Of a stretch of 64,000 bases of DNA, positions 8,134 to 15,572 are shown one piece after another. Under the pieces are notes generated by a model that was given only the letters and a program-made list of their open reading frames with translations, was not told the DNA's origin and did no database searches. Position 1 is the first letter of the stretch; each line of letters starts with the position of its first letter. Source of the DNA: an uncultured bacterium (GTDB taxonomy: Bacteria > Margulisbacteria > Marinamargulisbacteria > SXXA01). The stretch is taken from positions 62,001 to 126,000 of the forward strand of contig CAIPHK010000011.1 of NCBI GenBank assembly GCA_903864835.1, in the 5' to 3' direction. Both the position numbers and the translations under genes were made by a program.

Positions 8134-8747
8134 CAATAGCTGTCGCCAAGGGATATCTAATGTCAGAAGCGGTTGCCCGATTTTCAGAAATTGGTATTCA
8201 ATTCGAAGACGACCTCAGTGTCTCCCGAAAGTTGTTCACCATCGACACCACCGGACAATACCGAATTCTCCAAGTCCGCCCATGGGATGTGCCCGTCTAT
8301 GTCGCGCGGGGTGCCGCCGATCTCGGCGTTTCAGGATTTGACGTGTTGGAAGAAAAACACGACGCCGTCATTCGATTACTCGATCTGGGATATGGCGGAT
8401 GCCGCCTCATCATGGCCGGCGAAAAAACAAGAACATTCACGGGCCCGTTTCACGATATTCGCGTGGCTACAAAATACCCCAACGCCACCAGCGCCTATTT
8501 TCAAAAAATTGGAATTAAAGCCCATATTATTAAATTGTATGGTGCAATTGAGTTGGCCCCTATCACCGGTTTATCTGATGTGATTGTCGATTTGACCGCC
8601 ACCGGCAAAACATTGGAAGAAAACCACTTAACGATTATGGACACGATTTTCCATTCCACGGCGCAACTGATTACTAATGCCTCTAGTTTTTGTCTCAAAG
8701 ACACCCAAATACGCACATTAACCCGCCAACTATCCGGCCTCCGATGA
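8127..8747 (+). CDS. hisG: ATP phosphoribosyltransferase catalytic subunit HisG (short form)
   Basis: HisG joins ATP and PRPP to give phosphoribosyl-ATP, the first step of histidine synthesis. The 206-residue length and absence of the C-terminal histidine-binding domain mark the short form that needs HisZ. Conserved features include TIAVAKGYL at the N-terminus, ARGAADLGVSGFDVLEE and the PRPP-binding region VIVDLTATGKTLEENHL. The start codon overlaps the hisZ stop (ATGTTAA) and the end overlaps the next gene as ATGA. No other his genes are in the window. Confidence 0.95.
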   Translation: MLTIAVAKGYLMSEAVARFSEIGIQFEDDLSVSRKLFTIDTTGQYRILQVRPWDVPVYVARGAADLGVSGFDVLEEKHDAVIRLLDLGYGGCRLIMAGEKTRTFTGPFHDIRVATKYPNATSAYFQKIGIKAHIIKLYGAIELAPITGLSDVIVDLTATGKTLEENHLTIMDTIFHSTAQLITNASSFCLKDTQIRTLTRQLSGLR

Positions 8748-9298
8748 TCTATCCCAGTCAACATCGCCTATTACGGTCCCTGTTAAGCCCTAACTTAGTC
8801 TGCGCCTCAATCCATGACATTCCGCTAGAACAGCTGCTGCGCTCGGGGTATACGTCAATCTGGCTGGATGTCGACAACACCTTGGTTGGGGCACACCAAC
8901 GCGAAGCCACCCTTCGAACATTGAATTGGATCCAACAAGCCAAATCGTTGGGCTATAGCGTCTTCATAATCTCAAATAACCGTAGCCAAGTTCGAATCGA
9001 CCGAATCTGTCGCCAACTCGGCGTTGACGGCCTCTACCGTGCGTTAAAACCATTTCCCCACTCACTGAAAGATTTTGCCAAAGTACGCAAGATTAATCTT
9101 CGGAGAAGTATCGTGGTTGGGGACCAACTCTTTACGGACGTGGTTGTCGGAAATTGGGTCCGGGCATTTAGCATACTCGTTGACCCTCTCGACAAAAAAT
9201 TATCATTACTCAAAACCGTCCAACGGGAACTTGAACTATTTTTTCTAGAACGCCTAGTGGGAACGTCACGAAAAATCCGAGTCCGACGCGAAGAATAA
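8744..9298 (+). CDS. YqeG family HAD-type phosphatase
   Basis: The 184-residue protein has the HAD catalytic motif LDVDNTLV (Asp42, Asp44) and the later acidic motif VVGDQLFTDVVVGN, matching YqeG-type IIIA phosphatases, which are common in Gram-positives and Cyanobacteria. The family includes mitochondrial PTPMT-like phosphatidylglycerol-phosphate phosphatases, but the substrate here is unknown. The ATG at 8744 was chosen because it overlaps the hisG stop as ATGA. The C-terminal 30 residues are strongly basic. It is the last gene of the hisZ-hisG unit and is followed by a long hairpin. Confidence 0.88.
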   Translation: MIYPSQHRLLRSLLSPNLVCASIHDIPLEQLLRSGYTSIWLDVDNTLVGAHQREATLRTLNWIQQAKSLGYSVFIISNNRSQVRIDRICRQLGVDGLYRALKPFPHSLKDFAKVRKINLRRSIVVGDQLFTDVVVGNWVRAFSILVDPLDKKLSLLKTVQRELELFFLERLVGTSRKIRVRREE

Positions 9299-9359
9299 TC
9301 GCAAAGGGGAGCCGCACCCAAGACCAGCGGCACATCGGCAACCGCATCAGCGACGGGGC

Positions 9360-9447
9360 AAAATACCCAGAATGTGCAATTTCTCGGCTGGCGTAGTGTG
9401 GCAGCGACACATAAGCCAACCGAAAATTGTGCAGACTGGGTATTTTT
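9360..9447. terminator. long imperfect hairpin between convergent genes, probable bidirectional terminator
   Basis: AAAATACCCAG (9360-9370) pairs with CTGGGTATTTT (9436-9446). Inside it, GTGCAATTT/AAATTGTGC-like, CGGCTGGC/GCCAACCG-like and GTGT/ACAC arms continue the stem almost to a 7-nt centre. The whole 88 nt can fold as a single imperfect hairpin of about 38 bp, ending in a T5 run on the plus strand and T4 on the minus strand. It sits between yqeG and the converging gene at 9452. Confidence 0.7.
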
Positions 9448-9451
9448 AGAG

Positions 9452-9673
9452 TTATGAGGACATGTCGTCCATGTCGAAGTCTAGATCCTCAAGGTTTTCT
9501 GCCGTTGGCAATTCGAGATCTTGATAGTCATACATCAAGCTCTTGGTTAAATCTTCTTTGACCAAGTTCAACTCTTCAGTGATTTTTTCTTCTGTTTTAT
9601 CTTTACACAAATTACAGGTCACGCTGATCATTCCATGGATACAATAGACCAATTTTAACGTTTCAGTTGTCAT
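9452..9673 (-). CDS. small acidic protein with paired Cys/His motif
   Basis: The 73-residue product contains CIHG followed by CNLC (Cys-x2-His, x6, Cys-x2-Cys), a possible small metal site, then a very acidic C-terminal half. I do not recognise a family. The ATG at 9673 is preceded by GAGGAG 9 nt upstream, which overrides the slightly longer frame. It overlaps the end of the preceding gene by 11 nt and is the third member of a three-gene unit of unknown function. Confidence 0.78.
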   Translation of the reverse strand: MTTETLKLVYCIHGMISVTCNLCKDKTEEKITEELNLVKEDLTKSLMYDYQDLELPTAENLEDLDFDMDDMSS

Positions 9674-10157
9674 TTCCAAACTCCTCTTCAATCGACTTTT
9701 CTAATTCTTTCAATCCATTCAACACGATGAGCGCCCCGTTGTCATCTATAACGACCTCCCCGATCTCCGTTCCAAAAATCGATTCCAACTCGGTGACCAT
9801 CTCCCGATTCACTGTCGAGAGGGCCACTTCTTTCAATCGTTCCTTGAGTCGCAGCTGTTGCCCTTGATCCGCCACCACCAGAGTTAGTACCGCCATCTCC
9901 AACCCCAAGGCCCTTAAGGCTTCCATTTGAGAAGGACTGGGTTGCAACACCTGAATGGATGCCAACGTCGCAGAAATGGGGCGGGGAAGCTGGACGCCTT
10001 GCAAGCGTTGCGATGAAATAGGCCCCTTAATATTCAACGCATCCAATACAGTCTGCATCGCCGATGCTTTTTGAGTTGACGGACTATTTGACGCATTTTG
10101 CGCACGGCCAGCCGCTGACATTCCCGGTGGAGTCACCCCCCCCACGTCAAAACTCAT
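9663..10157 (-). CDS. hypothetical cytoplasmic protein
   Basis: The 164-residue product has a disordered Ser/Ala/Gly-rich N-terminus (1-35) and a mostly helical remainder ending in a very acidic tail. No signal peptide, membrane helix or cysteines are visible, and I cannot assign a family. Its start overlaps the stop of the upstream gene as ATGA, and the small Cys/His protein starts inside its end, so the three genes are translationally coupled. Confidence 0.78.
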   Translation of the reverse strand: MSFDVGGVTPPGMSAAGRAQNASNSPSTQKASAMQTVLDALNIKGPISSQRLQGVQLPRPISATLASIQVLQPSPSQMEALRALGLEMAVLTLVVADQGQQLRLKERLKEVALSTVNREMVTELESIFGTEIGEVVIDDNGALIVLNGLKELEKSIEEEFGNDN

Positions 10158-10465
10158 GACGGAGTTCCCTTTGCGGAGACAGATACCGTGACCAATTCAT
10201 ATTCCTGTACGTTATCCAGCATGTAACTCCCCAAACGAATCATCAGCTTCTTATCCTGATTCGTGCCTTCTTTTCCATTAACTGTAATTTTTCCGGACTT
10301 TCGATCGTAGACATACGTCGTCCCTCGGTCCAATGGATGCTTGTGGTAAAGAACAATTTTGTCGTCATTTTCCGCGTATATAATTTTGCTGCCGTCCGGT
10401 AGCGTCCGCCCCTCGTCAGCAAACTGAACGATGCGGGCTTTTTCGTTACCTTTTCGAAGTACCAT
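10154..10465 (-). CDS. hypothetical protein, first gene of a three-gene unit
   Basis: A roughly 103-residue, beta-rich, basic protein with no recognised domain; alternating strand-like segments such as KIVLYHKHP and GKITVNGKEG are visible. An AAGGAG site fixes the start. The upstream ATG at 10474 is only 1 nt from it and too close, whereas the ATG at 10465 has a spacing of 10 and the GTG at 10468 a spacing of 7. TATAAG/TAATAT sequences about 10 nt before the ribosome site may be a -10 element. The unit runs on through two further unknown genes. Confidence 0.75.
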   Translation of the reverse strand: MVLRKGNEKARIVQFADEGRTLPDGSKIIYAENDDKIVLYHKHPLDRGTTYVYDRKSGKITVNGKEGTNQDKKLMIRLGSYMLDNVQEYELVTVSVSAKGTPS

Positions 10466-10551
10466 CACGGACATGCTCCTTACTTATATTAAGTTGGCTG
10501 ATCAACCGACAAGCGATGTCCCCGTCTAATGTGACCCCAAAACAGACCGAA

Positions 10552-11859
10552 TTATAGGCCATTCCCATCGTCCAGGCCAACCCGAATTTTCGCCAAAATT
10601 TCCGTTACAACCTGCTCTTTTCGGAGTGCGTCCAACGCATTTGTCATATTCTGTTCCACCACTGAGTGGGTCACAATCACAATTTCTGCTGCGCCATTCA
10701 CGCGCTCTTTTTGCATAATTTTAGAAATACTAATGTCCCCATGGCCCAAAATCGTCGCAATTTTCGCCAAAGCGCCCGGCGTATCCATTGCCAATAACCG
10801 AATATAAAACTGGGAAGACGTCTCCGCCATCGGCGCCAAGGTCGCCGCTTCGAACCCATATTCTAAATTACGTGCCGAGGCATTGTGAGTCTCGTCAAAT
10901 GCAATATCAATTAGGTCCGACACAATGGCAGACCCTGTCGGGGAACTCCCCGCCCCACGGCCGGACAACAACGATTCACCGACCGCATTCCCAACGATAA
11001 ACACCGCGTTGAATTCATTCCGAACCCCCGCCAACGGATGCTGTAACGGCACCATCGTCGGATGAACTTTAAATGAGACTTGATTGGTTGGGGTCACCCG
11101 GCCTACCGCCAACAATTTCACGGTGTACCCCAATTCATCCGCGTACTTCATATCTTTTAGGGAAATCGATTCAATCCCTTCGTAAGGGATATCCGCGACA
11201 GAAATATCTACCTTAAACGCCACCGCCGCCAGGATGCTCAGTTTATACGCCGTATCCAGGCCCGACACATCCATGGAGGGATCGGCTTCGGCAAACCCCA
11301 ACGCCTGGGCCTCTTTAACCACGGCATCAAATTCTTTTCCATCCTCAGCCAACTTGGTCAAAATATAGTTGGTGGTCCCGTTGACAATGCCATAAAGGGA
11401 CTCAATTTTGTTGGCGGCCAACCCCACCTTTAACGTCCGAATTAGGGGAATCCCCCCACCCACAGCTGCCTCAAAATAGATATCCGATTGATGGGCTTTT
11501 GCCAATTCAAAAAATGTCTTTTTATGTTTCGAAATGACCTCTTTATTGGCGGTTACGACGTATTTACCGTGCTTCAACGCTTCACAAATAAAGTCGTATG
11601 CCGGATATTCTCCGCCCATTACTTCCACAATCACTTTGATTTCAGGGTCCGCGATCATGGCCATGGCGTCCGTTGACAAAGTGATCCCCGGCAACGCAAC
11701 CGACCGTTCCTTTGACGCGTCCCTAACAACCACCGTCTTAACCCGAAGGTCTTTACCGGTTCGACGCCGAATCAGTGCGCGATTTTCGTCCAGAATTTGG
11801 ACAACCCCTGCTCCGACGTTCCCTAGGCCAAGCAATCCAATTTTGATGGTTTTAGTCAT
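10552..11859 (-). CDS. hom: homoserine dehydrogenase
   Basis: Homoserine dehydrogenase reduces aspartate semialdehyde to homoserine with NAD(P)H, leading to threonine and methionine. The 435-residue protein shows an N-terminal Rossmann motif (LLGLGNVGAGVVQIL), the catalytic region KYVVTANKEVISKH, a central substrate domain with GIVNGTTNYILTKL and EADPSMDVSGLD, and a C-terminal ACT domain (AMDTPGALAKIATIL) for feedback control. The ATG at 11859 begins the conserved domain. There is no Shine-Dalgarno site; TTGCAA-17 nt-TAATTT lies 13 nt upstream of the ATG and gives only a very short leader. Confidence 0.95.
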   Translation of the reverse strand: MTKTIKIGLLGLGNVGAGVVQILDENRALIRRRTGKDLRVKTVVVRDASKERSVALPGITLSTDAMAMIADPEIKVIVEVMGGEYPAYDFICEALKHGKYVVTANKEVISKHKKTFFELAKAHQSDIYFEAAVGGGIPLIRTLKVGLAANKIESLYGIVNGTTNYILTKLAEDGKEFDAVVKEAQALGFAEADPSMDVSGLDTAYKLSILAAVAFKVDISVADIPYEGIESISLKDMKYADELGYTVKLLAVGRVTPTNQVSFKVHPTMVPLQHPLAGVRNEFNAVFIVGNAVGESLLSGRGAGSSPTGSAIVSDLIDIAFDETHNASARNLEYGFEAATLAPMAETSSQFYIRLLAMDTPGALAKIATILGHGDISISKIMQKERVNGAAEIVIVTHSVVEQNMTNALDALRKEQVVTEILAKIRVGLDDGNGL

Positions 11860-11907
11860 ACAATTGGCATCGAAATTAACCCACAGGCTCACGTTTTGCA
11901 ACTGGTC

Positions 11908-11936
11908 TTTGGCCTACCCGAAAAATCGGGTATAAT
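11908..11936 (+). promoter_or_regulatory. promoter with embedded inverted repeat, divergent from hom
   Basis: TTTGGC (11908-11913), 17-nt spacer, TATAAT (11931-11936). A perfect 7-bp inverted repeat TACCCGA-AAAA-TCGGGTA (11915-11932) fills the spacer and enters the -10 element, as a repressor operator would. It drives the gene at 11978 and lies close to the hom promoter on the other strand. Confidence 0.6.
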
Positions 11937-11977
11937 CGGTCGCCTTAAATCCGTACCCGGAGGAGTAAACCCACACC

Positions 11978-12487
11978 ATGAACCTCAATCGCCCCGTTAT
12001 TCTTAGTCCGGATATCGAACATCGTTTTCAAACGTTCATCATTTTTGAGCCTGCATCATCTCGCATCCATGAATTTGACATTCTTATTTCTGGCCAAAAA
12101 GTACGCGAACTTTACGAGCAGTTGATCCTTGGCCTCAATGCAGATTATTCATTGAAGACCCAAATTATTTTGAACCGAGTATCAAAAATCGGCCAAATGC
12201 TCGATCTATTAAAGAACTATGACCATGTGTTGATATCTAAATTTTTTGACCGGGTATGGCGCCGTTATTCCTATATAAGCAACATTGGCGAACCGTTTTT
12301 AGACCTCCCCAATTTTCTCAAGTTTTTCCCCGAGTACAACGAGGATCGACAAGGCCTCCTTGCCCAACGAATCGACGACGAAGACGATGAATTTTCAGAA
12401 GGCGGCGGCGGATCCAATTCTGGAACAGAAACCGATACCGACGGCGTCGAAGTGGAAAGCCTTGAGGCCCAACCGGAAGACGTATAA
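11978..12487 (+). CDS. hypothetical protein upstream of ychF
   Basis: The 169-residue product has a globular first part (1-130, mixed alpha/beta then helical, rich in Phe and Leu) and a disordered, very acidic Gly/Ser/Glu-rich tail (131-169). I do not recognise a family; there is no signal peptide or membrane helix. GGAGGAG lies 12 nt before the ATG, rather far but the only candidate. The stop codon is immediately followed by the ychF ATG, so the two are probably one operon from the TATAAT promoter at 11931. Confidence 0.8.
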   Translation: MNLNRPVILSPDIEHRFQTFIIFEPASSRIHEFDILISGQKVRELYEQLILGLNADYSLKTQIILNRVSKIGQMLDLLKNYDHVLISKFFDRVWRRYSYISNIGEPFLDLPNFLKFFPEYNEDRQGLLAQRIDDEDDEFSEGGGGSNSGTETDTDGVEVESLEAQPEDV

Positions 12488-13585
12488 ATGACATTATCGA
12501 TCGGAATTGTTGGCCTCCCCAACGTGGGCAAATCGACGTTATTTAACGCTATCACCAACGCGAGCGTCGACGCACAAAACTACCCATTCTGTACGATTGA
12601 GCCCAATAGCGGCATTGTACCCGTCCCAGATGCGCGACTTGAGGTATTGTCCAAAATTAGTGGCACCGAAAAACTAATTTATGCCACGATTGAGTTTGTC
12701 GACATCGCAGGCTTGGTTAAAGGCGCATCCAAAGGCGAAGGTCTAGGGAACAAGTTCCTCGCCAACATCCGTGAAACCTCGGCCATTGCCCATGTGGTGC
12801 GATGCTTTGACGACGACAATATCATTCATGTCCATGGAAAAGTGGATCCAATCGGCGATATCGAAACCATCGAATTGGAACTCATATTTGCCGATTTTGA
12901 AGTGGCGCAAAAAGCATACGACAATCAACAAAAACGAACTAAAACCAATCAAAAAGATGAAGTTAAAAAACTAGAGTTACTTCAAAAGGTCGTGGATGCA
13001 CTGGGGAAGAACATTCCAGTTAGAGCCATTTCACTGGATGAAGAGGATTCTGTAACCATCCGACAATACCAGTTCCTTACTGCAAAACCGGTGATTTATG
13101 TCGGCAACGTCGACGAAGATCATTTGGACGGAGGCTCTCTCGATGCAGTCCAAAAACTCCGTGAGTATGCCCAATCAACTAATGCGGAATGTATTATCAT
13201 TTGCGCAAAGTTAGAATCTGAGTTGGCGTCAATGGCGCCCGCAGAAAAAACCGAATTTTTAGCAGAGCTAGGGATTTCCGATTCGGGACTCGATCAACTA
13301 TCACGGGCATGTTTTCGGCTATTGGGACTCCAAACCTACCTCACAACGGGTGTCAAAGAAACCCGGGCCTGGACCATTCGCGTCGGGGACACCGCACCCA
13401 AAGCGGCCGGAGTCATTCATACCGATTTTGAAAAAGGATTCATTCGCGCCAACATTATCGGCTATGAGGGATTTGTCTCTTGTAACGGATGGAAACCCGC
13501 AAAGGAAAAAGGGTTGGTTCGACAAGAAGGCAAAGAGTACATCATGCAAGATGGAGACGTCGTAGAATTCCTCTTCAACGTATAG
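12488..13585 (+). CDS. ychF: redox-regulated ATPase/GTPase YchF
   Basis: YchF is a universal Obg-superfamily P-loop protein that binds ATP as well as GTP and associates with ribosomes. The 365-residue protein has the P-loop [14 protein letters not shown], the switch region [20 protein letters not shown], the altered specificity motif NVDE in place of NKxD, and a C-terminal TGS domain with GFIRANI and [10 protein letters not shown]. The length is exactly typical. It follows the upstream unknown gene without a gap. Confidence 0.97.
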   Translation: MTLSIGIVGLPNVGKSTLFNAITNASVDAQNYPFCTIEPNSGIVPVPDARLEVLSKISGTEKLIYATIEFVDIAGLVKGASKGEGLGNKFLANIRETSAIAHVVRCFDDDNIIHVHGKVDPIGDIETIELELIFADFEVAQKAYDNQQKRTKTNQKDEVKKLELLQKVVDALGKNIPVRAISLDEEDSVTIRQYQFLTAKPVIYVGNVDEDHLDGGSLDAVQKLREYAQSTNAECIIICAKLESELASMAPAEKTEFLAELGISDSGLDQLSRACFRLLGLQTYLTTGVKETRAWTIRVGDTAPKAAGVIHTDFEKGFIRANIIGYEGFVSCNGWKPAKEKGLVRQEGKEYIMQDGDVVEFLFNV

Positions 13586-13592
13586 CACCGCG

Positions 13593-13704
13593 TTAAAATG
13601 GTCGATTTCGGGTCGGAAACTCGGCCTCGACCATGCCGCTCCGCACTTGCTCCGCTCCTTGATGGTCCACGCCTCGTCTCCACCCCAAACTCGAGCCATT
13701 TTAA
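13593..13704. repeat. 112-nt imperfect inverted repeat between convergent genes
   Basis: TTAAAATGG (13593-13601) and CCATTTTAA (13696-13704) are perfect outer arms. Inside them about 35 further nt on each side align imperfectly as complements (for example GGTCGA/TCGAG and GGCCTCGACCAT/ATGGTCCACGCC). The centre is rich in GCTCC motifs. It lies between ychF and the converging regA-like gene. It has no T-run typical of a terminator and could be a dispersed palindromic element or a structured RNA. Confidence 0.6.
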
Positions 13705-13741
13705 TCGGTGCTTGTGTAGCTGTGGTCAATCTAAACCAGGA

Positions 13742-14266
13742 TCAGATTCTTCGTTTCATCTTCCGTTGAAGCGTTCTGCGATGTAAGCCCAGCTGCTCCG
13801 CCGTTTTTGATACGTTGAAGTTGTTTTCTGCCAGCGTCCGCTGGATGACTTCTTGCTCGATTCCGGCCATGCCAGGCTTGGAATGGAGATCGATACGCAC
13901 TGTTTCAGGATGAGGGGTGTGGTCGAAGGCCGCCAGAATATCTTGAATTCGACTGGGCTTTTGTAGAAGATACACCGCCCCCAATTTGATCGCCTCAATG
14001 CCGCTGTGAACACTGGCATATCCTGTCAAAATTACAATTTTACAGCCCGGGCTATGGGCCACCAACGCAGGTATGAGCGTTAGCCCATTTTGGGTTTGAA
14101 GATTAAGATCCAAAAGACAATGGGAATACGGCGGGTTTTGGGCCAATATTTCCGATGCGTCATCGATCGTACCCGCACGATTGACCCGCCAATTTATCTG
14201 CGAGAATTTGCCCGCCAATAACGCACCAAATTCGGGGTCATCTTCAATAATTAATAGTCGATTCAT
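13742..14266 (-). CDS. regA: RegA/PrrA/ActR-type response regulator
   Basis: The 174-residue protein has a receiver domain (about 1-115) with acidic pocket Asp9/Asp10, phosphoacceptor Asp53 (LLDLNL), Thr81 and Lys103. A short linker leads to a Fis-type helix-turn-helix (about 130-174) with NVSKTAEQLGLHRRTLQRKM. This close variant of the NVSETARRLGMHRRTLQRKL consensus marks the RegA/PrrA/ActR family of redox-responsive regulators. In Proteobacteria these control photosynthesis, respiration and carbon or nitrogen fixation genes; the targets here are unknown. Its start overlaps the sensor kinase stop by 4 nt. Confidence 0.9.
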   Translation of the reverse strand: MNRLLIIEDDPEFGALLAGKFSQINWRVNRAGTIDDASEILAQNPPYSHCLLDLNLQTQNGLTLIPALVAHSPGCKIVILTGYASVHSGIEAIKLGAVYLLQKPSRIQDILAAFDHTPHPETVRIDLHSKPGMAGIEQEVIQRTLAENNFNVSKTAEQLGLHRRTLQRKMKRRI

Positions 14267-15447
14267 CCATGCCCCTCCAGAGAATCCCGAGCAATCCGAA
14301 TCGTGAAAGTGACCCCCGGAGGCTCATCCACAGATACCGTCCCCGCCAAACTCTCAATCACCAATCTTGCCAAAAAAAGACCTATTCCAAAATGCGGGGT
14401 GCCCCCTTTAGTCGACGTCCCAACAGTCATCAATTCTTGAAAATCGGCGGATAATGGGGGGCCGTCATTTTTAACGATCATCTTAAGACCATCAGAGTCC
14501 CATGACAGGTGAACCCATGCGGTTTTAGCCCCAGCTTCTGCAGCATTTTCAATTAAAATTTCTGCCAGCAGCGAGATAAGTTCGAGACTAGTTCCTCGAA
14601 CCGGATGATCATTGATCACGGTCCACTCGAACTGGAGCCCAGGATGTTTTTGGGCCACCAATTCCGACAACCTGGGCAACGCGTCATGCAGCACTACGCC
14701 GACATCTTGATCCGACTCAATTCTGACCAACCGGGTAAACAGGTGAGACAAATACATTTTTGACCGATCCACCTCCCTCAAAATGGAGGACAGATCTGCA
14801 GTACAGGTCGCCGGGGAAATATCATCCGCGATCAGTGCAATCATGTTCAGAGGCGTCCCTAGCTTATGCGCAATTTGGGCGGAGAATGCCCCGGCCGCGA
14901 CCAGCCCCTGTCGAGAAGATACCTGGCGTTCCCTCATCCGGAGATTGCGGACGATCTTAACGACAATCCAACCAATTACCACGGTGGTCAGAACATGATT
15001 CACCACCATGCCTGCCATATGAAACGCCATCCATCGGTGATGGTAATGGGGACTTTCGTTAAACGCCAACAGAAGAACGGTATATCCCGCCCCGGTGAGA
15101 CCAAACATAACCCACATCTTGAGCCGGGACACGAGAAGTGCCGCCAAAAGCGCTTGAATGAGAAATAATCCTGAAAATGGATTGGCCATTCCACCTGAAT
15201 TCACGACGAATACGGTTAAGGCGGCGAAATCAAATAAAAGCTGGGAAAATATATACCATTCGGAGGGTTGAGGGCCCCGCGATATCCCCCACGCAGTGAC
15301 CCCGTTGACGAGGACTTGAATAACCAGAGACCCCACCAATATCCCAACATGGACCGGAAGTCCAAAGACAACGGCCCCACACAGCGCACTCAATTGAAAT
15401 GCGATCGCCGCCCACCGTAACGCCACTAATAATCTAACATCGCCCAT
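14263..15447 (-). CDS. regB: RegB/PrrB-type redox sensor histidine kinase
   Basis: The 394-residue kinase has about six N-terminal membrane helices. Between them lies GGMANPF (residues 85-91), the GGxxNPF ubiquinone-binding motif of RegB. The H-box AQIAHKLGTPLNMI (His194) is of the RegB type (AHELGTPL), and the ATPase domain ends with GTSTKGGTPHFGIGLFLARLV. RegB senses the redox state of the quinone pool and phosphorylates RegA. The redox-active cysteine expected downstream of the H-box (E-R-C-R context) appears as Ser229 in VDRSKMYL; Cys215 lies nearby. The ATG at 15447 starts the first conserved segment; the longer frame has no support. Confidence 0.88.
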   Translation of the reverse strand: MGDVRLLVALRWAAIAFQLSALCGAVVFGLPVHVGILVGSLVIQVLVNGVTAWGISRGPQPSEWYIFSQLLFDFAALTVFVVNSGGMANPFSGLFLIQALLAALLVSRLKMWVMFGLTGAGYTVLLLAFNESPHYHHRWMAFHMAGMVVNHVLTTVVIGWIVVKIVRNLRMRERQVSSRQGLVAAGAFSAQIAHKLGTPLNMIALIADDISPATCTADLSSILREVDRSKMYLSHLFTRLVRIESDQDVGVVLHDALPRLSELVAQKHPGLQFEWTVINDHPVRGTSLELISLLAEILIENAAEAGAKTAWVHLSWDSDGLKMIVKNDGPPLSADFQELMTVGTSTKGGTPHFGIGLFLARLVIESLAGTVSVDEPPGVTFTIRIARDSLEGHG

Positions 15448-15572
15448 TATAGAAAAAATGGTAACAGAGTTTAAACCCCCTCGCACTGCGACAAAATGCC
15501 ATATCGCCACACCCGTCGCCCTCCCCTATGATTTCTCCTGCCCCTATTTCTAACCCCCCAATGGAGTCACTC

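Noticed and set aside
13319-13729. 136-residue open frame on the minus strand over the ychF end and the inverted repeat
   Set aside because: It runs antisense through conserved ychF codons and a palindromic element, has no ribosome site, and its sequence is explained by those features.
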